A program made the position numbers and the translations under genes. A DNA stretch of 11,971 bases from an uncultured candidate division Zixibacteria bacterium. GTDB lineage: Bacteria; Zixibacteria; MSB-5A5; GN15; PGXB01. The stretch spans positions 1 to 11,971 of the forward strand of contig CALAMC010000079.1 in NCBI GenBank assembly GCA_937925655.1, in the 5' to 3' direction. This document shows positions 1 to 6,413 of the stretch, piece by piece. The notes under the pieces are model-generated. The model did no database searches and was not told where the DNA came from. It saw nothing but the letters and a program-made list of their open reading frames with translations. How positions within the stretch are numbered: the stretch's first letter is position 1; the number at the start of each line of letters is the position of its first letter.

Positions 1-34
1 TTCTATCTAAAACGACTAATTGTCAAAAACAAGA

Positions 35-63
35 CTTTTTCAACAAGCCCCAAGCGGCGGGGC
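35..63 (-). terminator. possible weak terminator after the propionyl-CoA operon
   Basis: Read on the minus strand, a 5-bp all-GC stem (arms 59-63 and 47-51, loop 52-58) is followed by a T-rich stretch (TTGTTG, then an A-run and another T-run near 26-30). It lies about 40 nt past the carboxyltransferase stop codon and could end the operon. The stem is short and the T-tract is interrupted, so this is only a candidate. The adjoining word GACTTTTTCAACAA (plus strand, about 33-46) resembles sequence often seen at insertion-sequence ends, but no transposase is visible. I see no gene start in 1-101. Confidence 0.35.
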
Positions 64-101
64 ACCAGATGGCAATTCGCCTATAATGCTACTTGTGCCT
101 C

Positions 102-1652
102 CTACAACGGGATATTCCCGTGCTTCTTCGGCGGGTTCTGGTCTTTTTTCGTTTCCAGCATCTTGAACGCCCGAATCAACCGTTGTCTCGTCTGGCGCGG
201 CGCGATGATATCATCCACATACCCCCATGAGGCCGCAATAAACGGATTGGCGAACTTTTCGCGATACTCCTCGGTTTTTTTCTCCACCGCCGCCTCGGGG
301 TCACTATCGGCCGCGATTTCCTTTTTGAAAATAATCTCCACCGCCCCCTTGGGGCCCATCACCGCTATCTCCGCCGTCGGCCAGGCATAATTCATGTCAC
401 CGCGGACGTGCTTGGAATTCATGACGTCGTACGCCCCCCCATAGGCCTTCCTCGTGATAACCGTCACCTTGGGCACCGTCGCTTCGCAGTATGCATAAAG
501 CAATTTCGCTCCGTGCTTGATAATCCCGCCGTGCTCCTGGTCGGTCCCGGGCAAAAAGCCGGGAACGTCCTCAAACGTCAGAATCGGGATATTGAAAGCA
601 TCGCAAAACCGTATGAAGCGCGCCGCCTTGATCGAGGACTTTATCGATAAACACCCGGCGCGATCCATCGGTTGATTGGCGATTATCCCCACCGACCGCC
701 CCCCCAGCCGGGCGAACCCGACAATGATATTGCTCGCGAAATCGGCATGCACTTCAAGAAATTTAGCATTGTCCACAATTCTGGCAATGACCTCTTTCAT
801 GTCATATGCTTTATTCGGATTTTCCGGGACGATCGTATCCAGCGCCGGATCCTCGCGATCCCAGGGATCATCGGTTTCGACAAACGGCGGATCCTCCAGA
901 TTGTTCTGGGGCATATAACCCAGCAATTCCCGCAACGTGGCCAGCGCATCGGCTTCATTCTCGCAGGCGAAATGGGCCACGCCCGACTTGGTGGCGTGCG
1001 TCACCGCTCCGCCGAGTTCTTCGGAAGTCACCACCTCGTGCGTCACGGTTTTGACGACGTTCGGCCCGGTGACGAACATGTACGACGTATTCTTGACCAT
1101 AAGAATGAAATCGGTGATGGCCGGGCTGTACACCGCACCCCCCGCGCACGGCCCCATGATCACCGACAACTGCGGAATCACCCCCGATGCCAGCGTATTG
1201 CGCAGGAATATATCGGCGTAACCGCCCAGAGAGACGACACCTTCCTGTATGCGCGCTCCGCCGGAATCATTGAGACCGATCACCGGTGCCCCGACCTTCA
1301 TGGCCATATCCATAATCTTGCATATTTTTTCGGCGTGTGCCTGCGACAGGGAACCGCCAAAAACGGTGAAATCCTGCGAAAAGACATACACGATGCGGCC
1401 GTTGATCGTCCCGCACCCCGTCACGACCCCATCACCCAGTACCTTTTGCTCGGCCAGTCCGAAATCCGATGAACGGTGCGTCACGAACATGTCGAATTCC
1501 TCGAAAGAATTCTTGTCGAGCAAAAGGTCGATTCGTTCGCGGGCGGTGAGTTTACCCTTGGTGTGCTGGTCGTCGATACGTTTCTTCCCGCCGCCCTGAC
1601 GCGCCTGCTCGCGCATCTGTTCAAGCTTTTTCAATCTATCATCGAGTGTCAT
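102..1652 (-). CDS. pccB: acyl-CoA carboxylase carboxyltransferase (beta) subunit, propionyl-CoA carboxylase type
   Basis: This 516-residue protein has the full length of the family and both crotonase-like halves. It transfers carboxyl from carboxybiotin to an acyl-CoA, most likely propionyl-CoA giving methylmalonyl-CoA, in the cytoplasm. The N-half carries GGARIQEG (131-138) and GPCAGGAVY (168-175), which form the acyl-CoA oxyanion site. The C-half carries PGFLPGTDQEHGGIIKHGAK (364-383) and KAYGGAYDVM (402-411), for biotin binding, and the protein ends in KHGNIPL, typical of PccB. The Asp in GGAYD (409) sits at the position where Asp is associated with propionyl-CoA preference and a hydrophobic residue with acetyl-CoA preference. 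The ATG follows a GGGGGA ribosome site by 5 nt. It is the last gene of the mutase operon, 20 nt after the MBL hydrolase. The partner biotin carboxylase/BCCP is not in the window. A methylmalonyl-CoA decarboxylase alpha subunit is a less likely alternative. Confidence 0.93.
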   Translation of the reverse strand: MTLDDRLKKLEQMREQARQGGGKKRIDDQHTKGKLTARERIDLLLDKNSFEEFDMFVTHRSSDFGLAEQKVLGDGVVTGCGTINGRIVYVFSQDFTVFGGSLSQAHAEKICKIMDMAMKVGAPVIGLNDSGGARIQEGVVSLGGYADIFLRNTLASGVIPQLSVIMGPCAGGAVYSPAITDFILMVKNTSYMFVTGPNVVKTVTHEVVTSEELGGAVTHATKSGVAHFACENEADALATLRELLGYMPQNNLEDPPFVETDDPWDREDPALDTIVPENPNKAYDMKEVIARIVDNAKFLEVHADFASNIIVGFARLGGRSVGIIANQPMDRAGCLSIKSSIKAARFIRFCDAFNIPILTFEDVPGFLPGTDQEHGGIIKHGAKLLYAYCEATVPKVTVITRKAYGGAYDVMNSKHVRGDMNYAWPTAEIAVMGPKGAVEIIFKKEIAADSDPEAAVEKKTEEYREKFANPFIAASWGYVDDIIAPRQTRQRLIRAFKMLETKKDQNPPKKHGNIPL

Positions 1653-1672
1653 AATTTCCCCCGCCCATTGAG

Positions 1673-2506
1673 CTACGCGATTTTTTCCACCGTGACCTTG
1701 TATTCATCTTTAATCAGCCGCCCGATTTTGATATCCGTATCGTGATCGAAAGCAATCATCCCGCCGCTTTCGACCAGCCTTTTGACCAGTTCGCGCTTGA
1801 CCGCCATCGTTTCGAGCGGGAACAAGTCGACCGAGGCGACGTATGGGACTTTTATATGATACGACGACGGCACAATATCCGCATAGTACACGACCGTATA
1901 ATTCTCGGATGTCGCTTCCAACGCCTGGTGACCGGCCGTATGCCCCCCCGTTTTAACCGCCCTTACCCCCGCCATAATCTCTGCCTCTCCGTCAATCAGC
2001 ATCAACTGTCCTGATTGCTCCAGCACGGCCAGCCGTTCCGGAATATATACCGCCGCCGTCCGTTCGTTGGGGCGCATGGCATCGTCCCATTCCTGCCTCT
2101 GGACAATGTACTTCGCGTTTTTAAAGCGCGGCGCCAATTTACCGTTATCCATCTTCACCGCCCCGGCGGCGTGATCGGTGTGTAAATGCGACAAAAAGAC
2201 GAAATCTATATCATCGGAGTCGAGACCCATCTCATACAAACCGTTATCGAGATTGGAATCCTTGGCGACATCATAAATTTTCTTCTCCTGCTTGGTGAGA
2301 CAATCGCCGAAACCGGTGTCGCAAAGGATAGTTTTAGCGTTGGCTTTTATGACAAACAGGTTGGTCTGCATCGGGACAAGATTGTCGTTATCGACCCTGA
2401 CAAGTTTTGACCAGATTTTTTTCGGGACGACCCCGAACATGGTCCCCCCGTCGAGCTGAAACGTTTGCTCGACGAGGGGAGTTATTTCAAAAGAGCCGAA
2501 TTTCAT
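1673..2506 (-). CDS. MBL-fold metallo-hydrolase
   Basis: This 277-residue protein belongs to the metallo-beta-lactamase superfamily and has a complete dinuclear metal set: HLHTDH at 107-112 (H107, H109, D111, H112), H189 in GGHTAGH, D210 in YYAD and H255 in FDHD. No signal peptide is visible, so it is probably cytoplasmic. The layout (N-terminal strand with LCDTGFGD, HxHxDH, GGHTxGH, ADI, DHD) resembles the lactonase-like/quorum-quenching branch, but that branch is functionally broad and I cannot assign a substrate. Its start lies 3 nt after the acyl-CoA dehydrogenase stop and its stop is 20 nt before pccB, so it is surely part of the operon. Acting on an acyl-CoA-derived ester, thioester or lactone is an inference from this position only. 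The first residues MKFGSFEI fit a genuine start. Confidence 0.88.
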   Translation of the reverse strand: MKFGSFEITPLVEQTFQLDGGTMFGVVPKKIWSKLVRVDNDNLVPMQTNLFVIKANAKTILCDTGFGDCLTKQEKKIYDVAKDSNLDNGLYEMGLDSDDIDFVFLSHLHTDHAAGAVKMDNGKLAPRFKNAKYIVQRQEWDDAMRPNERTAAVYIPERLAVLEQSGQLMLIDGEAEIMAGVRAVKTGGHTAGHQALEATSENYTVVYYADIVPSSYHIKVPYVASVDLFPLETMAVKRELVKRLVESGGMIAFDHDTDIKIGRLIKDEYKVTVEKIA

Positions 2507-2509
2507 AAA

Positions 2510-3655
2510 CTAACGAAGTAAATTGCCGGCGATGACCAGCCGCTGCACTTCGGAAGTACCTTCATAGATTTCGGTAACGCGCTGGTCGCGGTATAATTTT
2601 TCGATGATCGAAAATTCACCGATGTAACCATAACCGGAGTGAATCTGCATGGCGCGGTCGACGCAGAAGCGGGCCGCCTCGGTGGCAAACAGCTTGGCCT
2701 GCGCCGCCTGGAACGAAAACGGCTCACCCTTGTCCTGAAGCGTCGCGGCCTTGTAGGTCATCAGGCGGGCCGCTTCGAGACGGGTGGACATATCCGCGAT
2801 CATCCACTGGATAGCCTGCAGTTTGGCAATCGGGGCGCCGAAAGCGATGCGCGATTTGGCATATTTGATCGATTCATCCAGCGCCCTTTGCGCCATCCCG
2901 ACACCCTGCGCCGCGACACCGATACGCGCCCCGTCGAGCGTGGCCATGGCATAACGAAAACCCTTGCCCGTTTCGCCCAGCTGCTGGGAAACTGGACAGC
3001 GATAATCCTTGATTTCGATGCGTCCGGTGGTAGCGGCCCGCATGCCCATCTTGTGCTTGAGCGTGAATTTCTTCCAGCCCGGCTTGTCGGTTTCGCAGAT
3101 GATGGCCGAAACCTTGGGACGGCCCTCACCGGCTTCGCCGATACGGCAGAACAAAACGGCCACGTCGGCGGCGTCACCGTGCATGATGAATATCTTCTCG
3201 CCGTTGATGACAAATTCGTTGCCCTCGATCATCGCCACCGTCTGCTGGTTGGCGGCATCCGATCCGGCTTCGCGCTCGGTCAGAGCAAAGGCCGGGATCA
3301 TCTCCCCGCTGGCGCATTTGGGCACATATTTCCTCTTCTGCTCTTCGTTCCCGAAGGCAAAAATGGGGTAGGTGGCCAGTTCCGGGACGGCCGCCAATAA
3401 ACCGGTCGGCGGATCCCAGTAATTCAGCTCCTCGACCAGCGTGATATACTCGATATTGGAGCGCCCCTCACCGCCGTACTCCTTGGGCATGGCGAATCCT
3501 ATCAGCCCGGCCGCAGCCAGCTTCTTATAGTACTCCATGGGAAAAGCTTCTTCCTTGCGATCCAGTTCCCTGAATACCGGAACGATATTCTTTTCGGCGA
3601 ATTCCTTGACGCGATCCCTGACGGCCTGCTGCCGCTCATCAACATTGTATGGCAT
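2510..3655 (-). CDS. acyl-CoA dehydrogenase (short-chain/butyryl-CoA dehydrogenase-like)
   Basis: This FAD-dependent enzyme makes the alpha,beta-double bond of an acyl-CoA and passes electrons to ETF. At 381 residues it has normal family length. Visible family features are FALTEREAGSD (123-133), the flavin-contacting segment around KMGMRAATTGRIEI (202-215), QIHSGYGY (337-344) and IYEGTSEVQR (363-372), where E365 is at the catalytic-base position used by short- and medium-chain dehydrogenases. One oddity is KIFIMHG (154-160), where most relatives have an ITN-type sequence. The ATG has a strong GGGAGGAAAG ribosome site immediately upstream. The gene sits between the mutase B12 subunit and the MBL hydrolase, which suggests a role in oxidising short or branched acyl-CoAs that feed propionyl-CoA. 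Exact chain length cannot be read from the sequence. Confidence 0.93.
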   Translation of the reverse strand: MPYNVDERQQAVRDRVKEFAEKNIVPVFRELDRKEEAFPMEYYKKLAAAGLIGFAMPKEYGGEGRSNIEYITLVEELNYWDPPTGLLAAVPELATYPIFAFGNEEQKRKYVPKCASGEMIPAFALTEREAGSDAANQQTVAMIEGNEFVINGEKIFIMHGDAADVAVLFCRIGEAGEGRPKVSAIICETDKPGWKKFTLKHKMGMRAATTGRIEIKDYRCPVSQQLGETGKGFRYAMATLDGARIGVAAQGVGMAQRALDESIKYAKSRIAFGAPIAKLQAIQWMIADMSTRLEAARLMTYKAATLQDKGEPFSFQAAQAKLFATEAARFCVDRAMQIHSGYGYIGEFSIIEKLYRDQRVTEIYEGTSEVQRLVIAGNLLR

Positions 3656-3713
3656 CTTTCCTCCCGAAAAATGGGTTTATCGGATTGCACCGTTCATGCA
3701 ACCCGGAAATTAA

Positions 3714-4133
3714 TTACATAATTTTTTCGTTGTCTTTGCGGCCGGCCACCGCCTTGCGGACGAACGCCACCGTCTCCTCGGTCGTCGCTCCCGGCGTGAA
3801 CAGTTTGTCGATACCCTGTGCTTCCAGCGCTTTGACATCCTCTTCCGGGATGATCCCCCCGCCGAACAAAATGATATGCCCGGCTTTTCTGTCCACCAGA
3901 AGCCTTTTTATCGCGGGAAACAGGGTCATGTGCGCCCCCGACAGAATCGACACTCCGACGGCATCGACGTCTTCCTGTATGGCGGCGTTGACAATCATTT
4001 CCGGGGTCTGACGCAACCCGGTGTAAATCACCTCGAATCCGGCGTCGCGAAACGCCGTCGCGATGACTTTGATTCCCCGGTCGTGTCCGTCCAGTCCCGG
4101 CTTGGCCAGCAGTACTCTTATTTTTTCTGACAT
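3714..4133 (-). CDS. mcmA2: methylmalonyl-CoA mutase, B12-binding (small) subunit
   Basis: This 139-residue protein is a free-standing cobalamin-binding domain of the mutase C-terminal type. It shows KPGLDGHDRG (11-20) with the DxHxxG motif (D15, H17, G20), whose His replaces dimethylbenzimidazole as the lower cobalt ligand. It also has GVSILSGAH (60-68) and a GGGIIP turn (91-96) that house the nucleotide tail. Its length matches small subunits of split mutases in archaea and many bacteria. It starts about 30 nt after the large-subunit stop, and the two should assemble into the active adenosylcobalamin enzyme. The ribosome site is weak, so translation may depend on coupling to the large subunit. 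Confidence 0.95.
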   Translation of the reverse strand: MSEKIRVLLAKPGLDGHDRGIKVIATAFRDAGFEVIYTGLRQTPEMIVNAAIQEDVDAVGVSILSGAHMTLFPAIKRLLVDRKAGHIILFGGGIIPEEDVKALEAQGIDKLFTPGATTEETVAFVRKAVAGRKDNEKIM

Positions 4134-4163
4134 AAGCTTTATTATGGTTTAATAATCAAATCT

Positions 4164-5837
4164 CTATATAATCGGCGGCTCGACGTACTCCCCGAAAACC
4201 GGCTTGAGTGCATCGCAGATCTCGCCCTCGGTGGCATACACCCGCACGCACTCCAGCATCGCCGCCAGTGTATTGCCCTTGCCTTTCGCGGCGGTCACCA
4301 GCTCTTCCAGCGTCCGCTTCACTTTATCGTTGTCGCGCCCGGCGCGAACTTTTTTCACGAATGCGCACTGGTCTTTTTCAACCGTTTCATCTATTTTCAA
4401 AATGGGGATGTCAATTTTTTCGTCGTCCATGATATAATCGTTTATCCCGACAATAATTCTTTCTTTGCGCTCTATCTCGCGCTGATAGCGATAGGCCGCA
4501 TTGGCGATCTCGCGCTGGAAATACCCGTCCTCGATTCCCTTGAGCACCCCGCCACGCTTTTCGATTTCGTCGAGATACGCCTCGGCGTCGGCCTCCATTT
4601 TGTCGGTCAGCGCTTCAACGAAATACGACCCCGCCAGCGGGTCGATGGTATTGGTCACGCCCGTTTCATGCGCGATAATCTGCTGGGTGCGAAGCGCTAT
4701 CAGCACCGCCTTTTCCGATGGCAGCGCCAGCGTTTCGTCCATCGAGTTGGTGTGAAGCGACTGCGTCCCGCCGAGCACCGCCGAGAGGCCCTCGAAAGCG
4801 GTGCGCATGATATTATTTTCCGGCTGCTGGGCCGTCAGACTGCACCCGGCGGTTTGCGTATGAAACCGCAACAGCCACGAACGCTCCTGTTTGGCTTTGT
4901 ATTTTTCCTTCATGCGGCGGGCGAAAATGCGCCGTGCCGCCCGATATTTGGCGATTTCTTCGAAAAAGTCCTGATGGGCATTGAAGAAAAACGACAGGCG
5001 CGGCGCGAAGGCATCGACATCCTGCCCGTCTTTAATGGCCGCTTCGATATAACAGAACCCGTCGGCTAATGTAAACGCCAGTTCCTGCGCCGCCGTCGAA
5101 CCGGCCTCGCGGATATGATACCCGGAAATCGAAATCGTATTCCACTGCGGGACATGCTCGGTGCAGAATGCCATCATGTCGGTGATCAGCCGAATCGAGG
5201 GCTCCGGCGGATAAATCCACTCCTTCTGCGCGATATATTCCTTGAGAATGTCGTTCTGGAGCGTCCCGCGAAGTTTATTGAATGGCACCCCCTGCTTTTC
5301 GGCCACGCCCAGATACATAGCCAAAAGCACCGATGCCGGCGCGTTGATCGTCATCGAGGTGGACACTTCGCCCAGATTTATCCCGTCAAAAATGATTTCC
5401 ATGTCGGCCAGCGAATCGACCGCCACCCCGCATTTGCCGACTTCGCCCAGTGACCGGGTGTGATCGCTGTCGTAACCCATGAGAGTCGGCAGGTCGAACG
5501 CCACCGAAAGACCGGTCTGGCCGTTTTTCAGAAGGTAGTGATAGCGTTCGTTGGTCTGACGGGGCGTTCCCATCCCCGAAAACTGGCGCATCGTCCAATA
5601 GCGGCTCCGATACATGGTGTGGTGGACTCCGCGGGTATAGGGATAAACCCCCGGCCAGCCGATTTTCTGCTCATAGTCGAGCCCGGCGATGTCCTCCGGC
5701 GTATAAAGTTCTTTTATTTCCTCGCCGGAAACCGTGATAAACTTCGGGCGCGATTTGGTCGCCCGGAGTTTCTCGGCCTGACGGTCCCAGTCGGCTTTTC
5801 TATTTTTTAAATCTTCCAGAAATTTCTTCTCAAACAT
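4164..5837 (-). CDS. mcmA1: methylmalonyl-CoA mutase, catalytic (large) subunit
   Basis: This 557-residue TIM-barrel subunit catalyses the radical interconversion of methylmalonyl-CoA and succinyl-CoA, together with the separate B12-binding subunit downstream. It ends without a cobalamin domain, which is normal for the split form. Recognisable segments are YPYTRGVHHTMYRSRYWTMR (65-84), GLSVAFDLPTLMGYDSDH (109-126), STSMTINAPA (159-168) and SISGYHIREAGST (236-248). Y76, R216 (in PEPSIR) and H241 are at positions corresponding to the substrate-binding Tyr, Arg and His of methylmalonyl-CoA mutase. The Tyr and Arg are replaced in isobutyryl-CoA mutases, which favours methylmalonyl-CoA as substrate. 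The ATG lies 6 nt after a GGGG ribosome site and about 25 nt after a promoter. It is the first gene of the five-gene operon; meaB lies upstream beyond the repeat-rich gap. Confidence 0.96.
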   Translation of the reverse strand: MFEKKFLEDLKNRKADWDRQAEKLRATKSRPKFITVSGEEIKELYTPEDIAGLDYEQKIGWPGVYPYTRGVHHTMYRSRYWTMRQFSGMGTPRQTNERYHYLLKNGQTGLSVAFDLPTLMGYDSDHTRSLGEVGKCGVAVDSLADMEIIFDGINLGEVSTSMTINAPASVLLAMYLGVAEKQGVPFNKLRGTLQNDILKEYIAQKEWIYPPEPSIRLITDMMAFCTEHVPQWNTISISGYHIREAGSTAAQELAFTLADGFCYIEAAIKDGQDVDAFAPRLSFFFNAHQDFFEEIAKYRAARRIFARRMKEKYKAKQERSWLLRFHTQTAGCSLTAQQPENNIMRTAFEGLSAVLGGTQSLHTNSMDETLALPSEKAVLIALRTQQIIAHETGVTNTIDPLAGSYFVEALTDKMEADAEAYLDEIEKRGGVLKGIEDGYFQREIANAAYRYQREIERKERIIVGINDYIMDDEKIDIPILKIDETVEKDQCAFVKKVRAGRDNDKVKRTLEELVTAAKGKGNTLAAMLECVRVYATEGEICDALKPVFGEYVEPPII

Positions 5838-5865
5838 ACTTTACCCCATAAAAGATTAACTTTTG

Positions 5866-5894
5866 ATAATAGTCAATTCGCGGCCAAAAATCAA
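5866..5894 (-). promoter_or_regulatory. sigma70-like promoter of the mutase operon
   Basis: On the minus strand a -35 box TTGATT (5894-5889) is followed after exactly 17 nt by a -10 box TATTAT (5871-5866). Transcription would begin near 5859, leaving a leader of about 22 nt that contains the GGGG ribosome site (5847-5844) of the mutase large subunit. A second, poorer pair (TTGACT, 17 nt, TTTTAT) lies a few bases downstream but would leave almost no leader. Prediction is from sequence only. Confidence 0.6.
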
Positions 5895-5950
5895 GCCCCA
5901 ACCTGGCCCCGCAATCAGATTAAACAGCCGTCGTTTAAATACTTAAAAGA

Positions 5951-6017
5951 TACGCAGACTTTCTGTAAGTCGAAAGCCCTGTCGCAAACCCTGTGCGTAG
6001 TGAAGGGCGCTTTCGAC
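5951..6017. repeat. interleaved inverted repeats
   Basis: Two inverted repeats overlap in a-b-a'-b' order. TACGCA (5951-5956) matches TGCGTA (5994-5999), and GTCGAAAGC (5969-5977) matches GCTTTCGAC (6009-6017). A smaller hairpin, GACTT/AAGTC (5957-5961 and 5967-5971), and a direct repeat of CCCTGT lie inside. This order would give a pseudoknot if both helices formed in RNA, or it may be the remains of nested repeats. Confidence 0.5.
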
Positions 6018-6045
6018 ATCTTTCTACTAAAATTAGCCCGGGTCG

Positions 6046-6063
6046 CCCATGGCTTGCCATGGG
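6046..6063. repeat. perfect 8-bp palindrome
   Basis: CCCATGGC (6046-6053) and GCCATGGG (6056-6063) are perfect inverted copies separated by TT. There is no T-tract on either side, so it is not an obvious terminator. It is one unit of the palindrome-rich gap. Confidence 0.7.
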
Positions 6064-6093
6064 AATGTTTGTTTACTATATTTAATCCGGTAA

Positions 6094-6112
6094 CACACCC
6101 TTTCAGGGTGTG
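6094..6112. repeat. perfect 8-bp hairpin
   Basis: CACACCCT (6094-6101) and AGGGTGTG (6105-6112) flank a TTC loop. Neither strand shows a T-run after the stem. It lies 31 nt from the previous palindrome in the same gap. Confidence 0.7.
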
Positions 6113-6270
6113 AGAGATGGTCACAGGCAATGCGATATTTGTCGCAGACGGCGATGAGGAAAATCACCTTTGTCCCGATTTTATTAGAATTGTGGTGGAT
6201 GGGATGTCGTCTATGGGGATGGATGATGCGGCGTTTAGGGAACCCGACATTCGTAGACCCTGAATTTTAT

Positions 6271-6357
6271 GAAGGGAGAATGGCGGGCCACCCCGACCTG
6301 TCAATAGGGGTAGGGCAGAACCCGGAGCGAAGCGGAGCGGTTCTGCCATCTTCCCTT
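6271..6357. repeat. nested inverted-repeat element, REP-like
   Basis: Three stems are arranged together. An imperfect outer pair runs from GAAGGGAGAATGG (6271-6283) to CCATCTTCCCTT (6346-6357). Inside it lies a CCCC/GGGG hairpin (6291-6310), and then a perfect 9-bp pair GGCAGAACC (6314-6322) and GGTTCTGCC (6339-6347) around a purine/GC-rich loop with repeated GGAGCG words. Compact GC-rich nested palindromes of this kind are typical of dispersed REP or MITE-type repeats. It lies about 57 nt beyond the meaB stop, so it may also cap that transcript. The CCCC/GGGG hairpin resembles a hairpin inside rnpB. Confidence 0.65.
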
Positions 6358-6413
6358 GTTCAATTATACTTGGGAATTAATAAATGGAGATTTATGCCCG
6401 CTACTACGAGTAC

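Larger units (their letters stand above)
5895..6413. other. repeat-rich intergenic region, possible degenerate REP/MITE-type element
   Basis: This gap between meaB and the mutase large subunit contains at least five inverted repeats and no gene I can recognise. Open frames exist (71 codons on the minus strand across 5915-6130, 48 codons on the plus strand at 6117-6263). They coincide with the palindromes and match no family I know, so I treat them as by-products of the repeat. Both flanking genes are intact and read the same way, which fits insertion or accumulation of a non-coding repeat in a formerly shorter spacer of a recJ-meaB-mutase gene string. I find no cobalamin-riboswitch signature on the minus strand here. 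Confidence 0.55.

Noticed and set aside
1..60. Insertion-sequence end near the left edge (GACTTTTTCAACAA)
   Set aside because: The word is reminiscent of IS termini, but no transposase, paired terminal repeat or target duplication is visible in the window.
672..1472. 266-codon plus-strand open frame opposite the carboxyltransferase
   Set aside because: It is the antisense shadow of a gene with clear family motifs; the His/Arg-rich translation is typical of antisense frames in GC-biased codons.
3667..3704. Possible terminator between the mutase B12 subunit and the acyl-CoA dehydrogenase
   Set aside because: A GGGTT/AACCC pair followed by ATTTTT exists on the minus strand, but the stem is weak and bulged with competing arms, and the dehydrogenase ribosome site follows at once; read-through is more likely.
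5915..6130. 71-codon open frame on the minus strand in the repeat-rich gap
   Set aside because: It runs through the palindromes, has unremarkable composition, matches no family I recognise and has no convincing ribosome site. Repeat elements often leave such frames.
6117..6263. 48-codon open frame on the plus strand starting just after the CACACCCT hairpin
   Set aside because: It is opposite to all real genes, short, lacks a clear ribosome site and has no recognisable motif; kept only as part of the repeat region.
5838..6413. Cobalamin riboswitch ahead of the B12-dependent mutase
   Set aside because: I looked for the B12-box and the conserved core on the minus strand and found neither; the structure here is palindromic repeats, mostly upstream of the predicted promoter.
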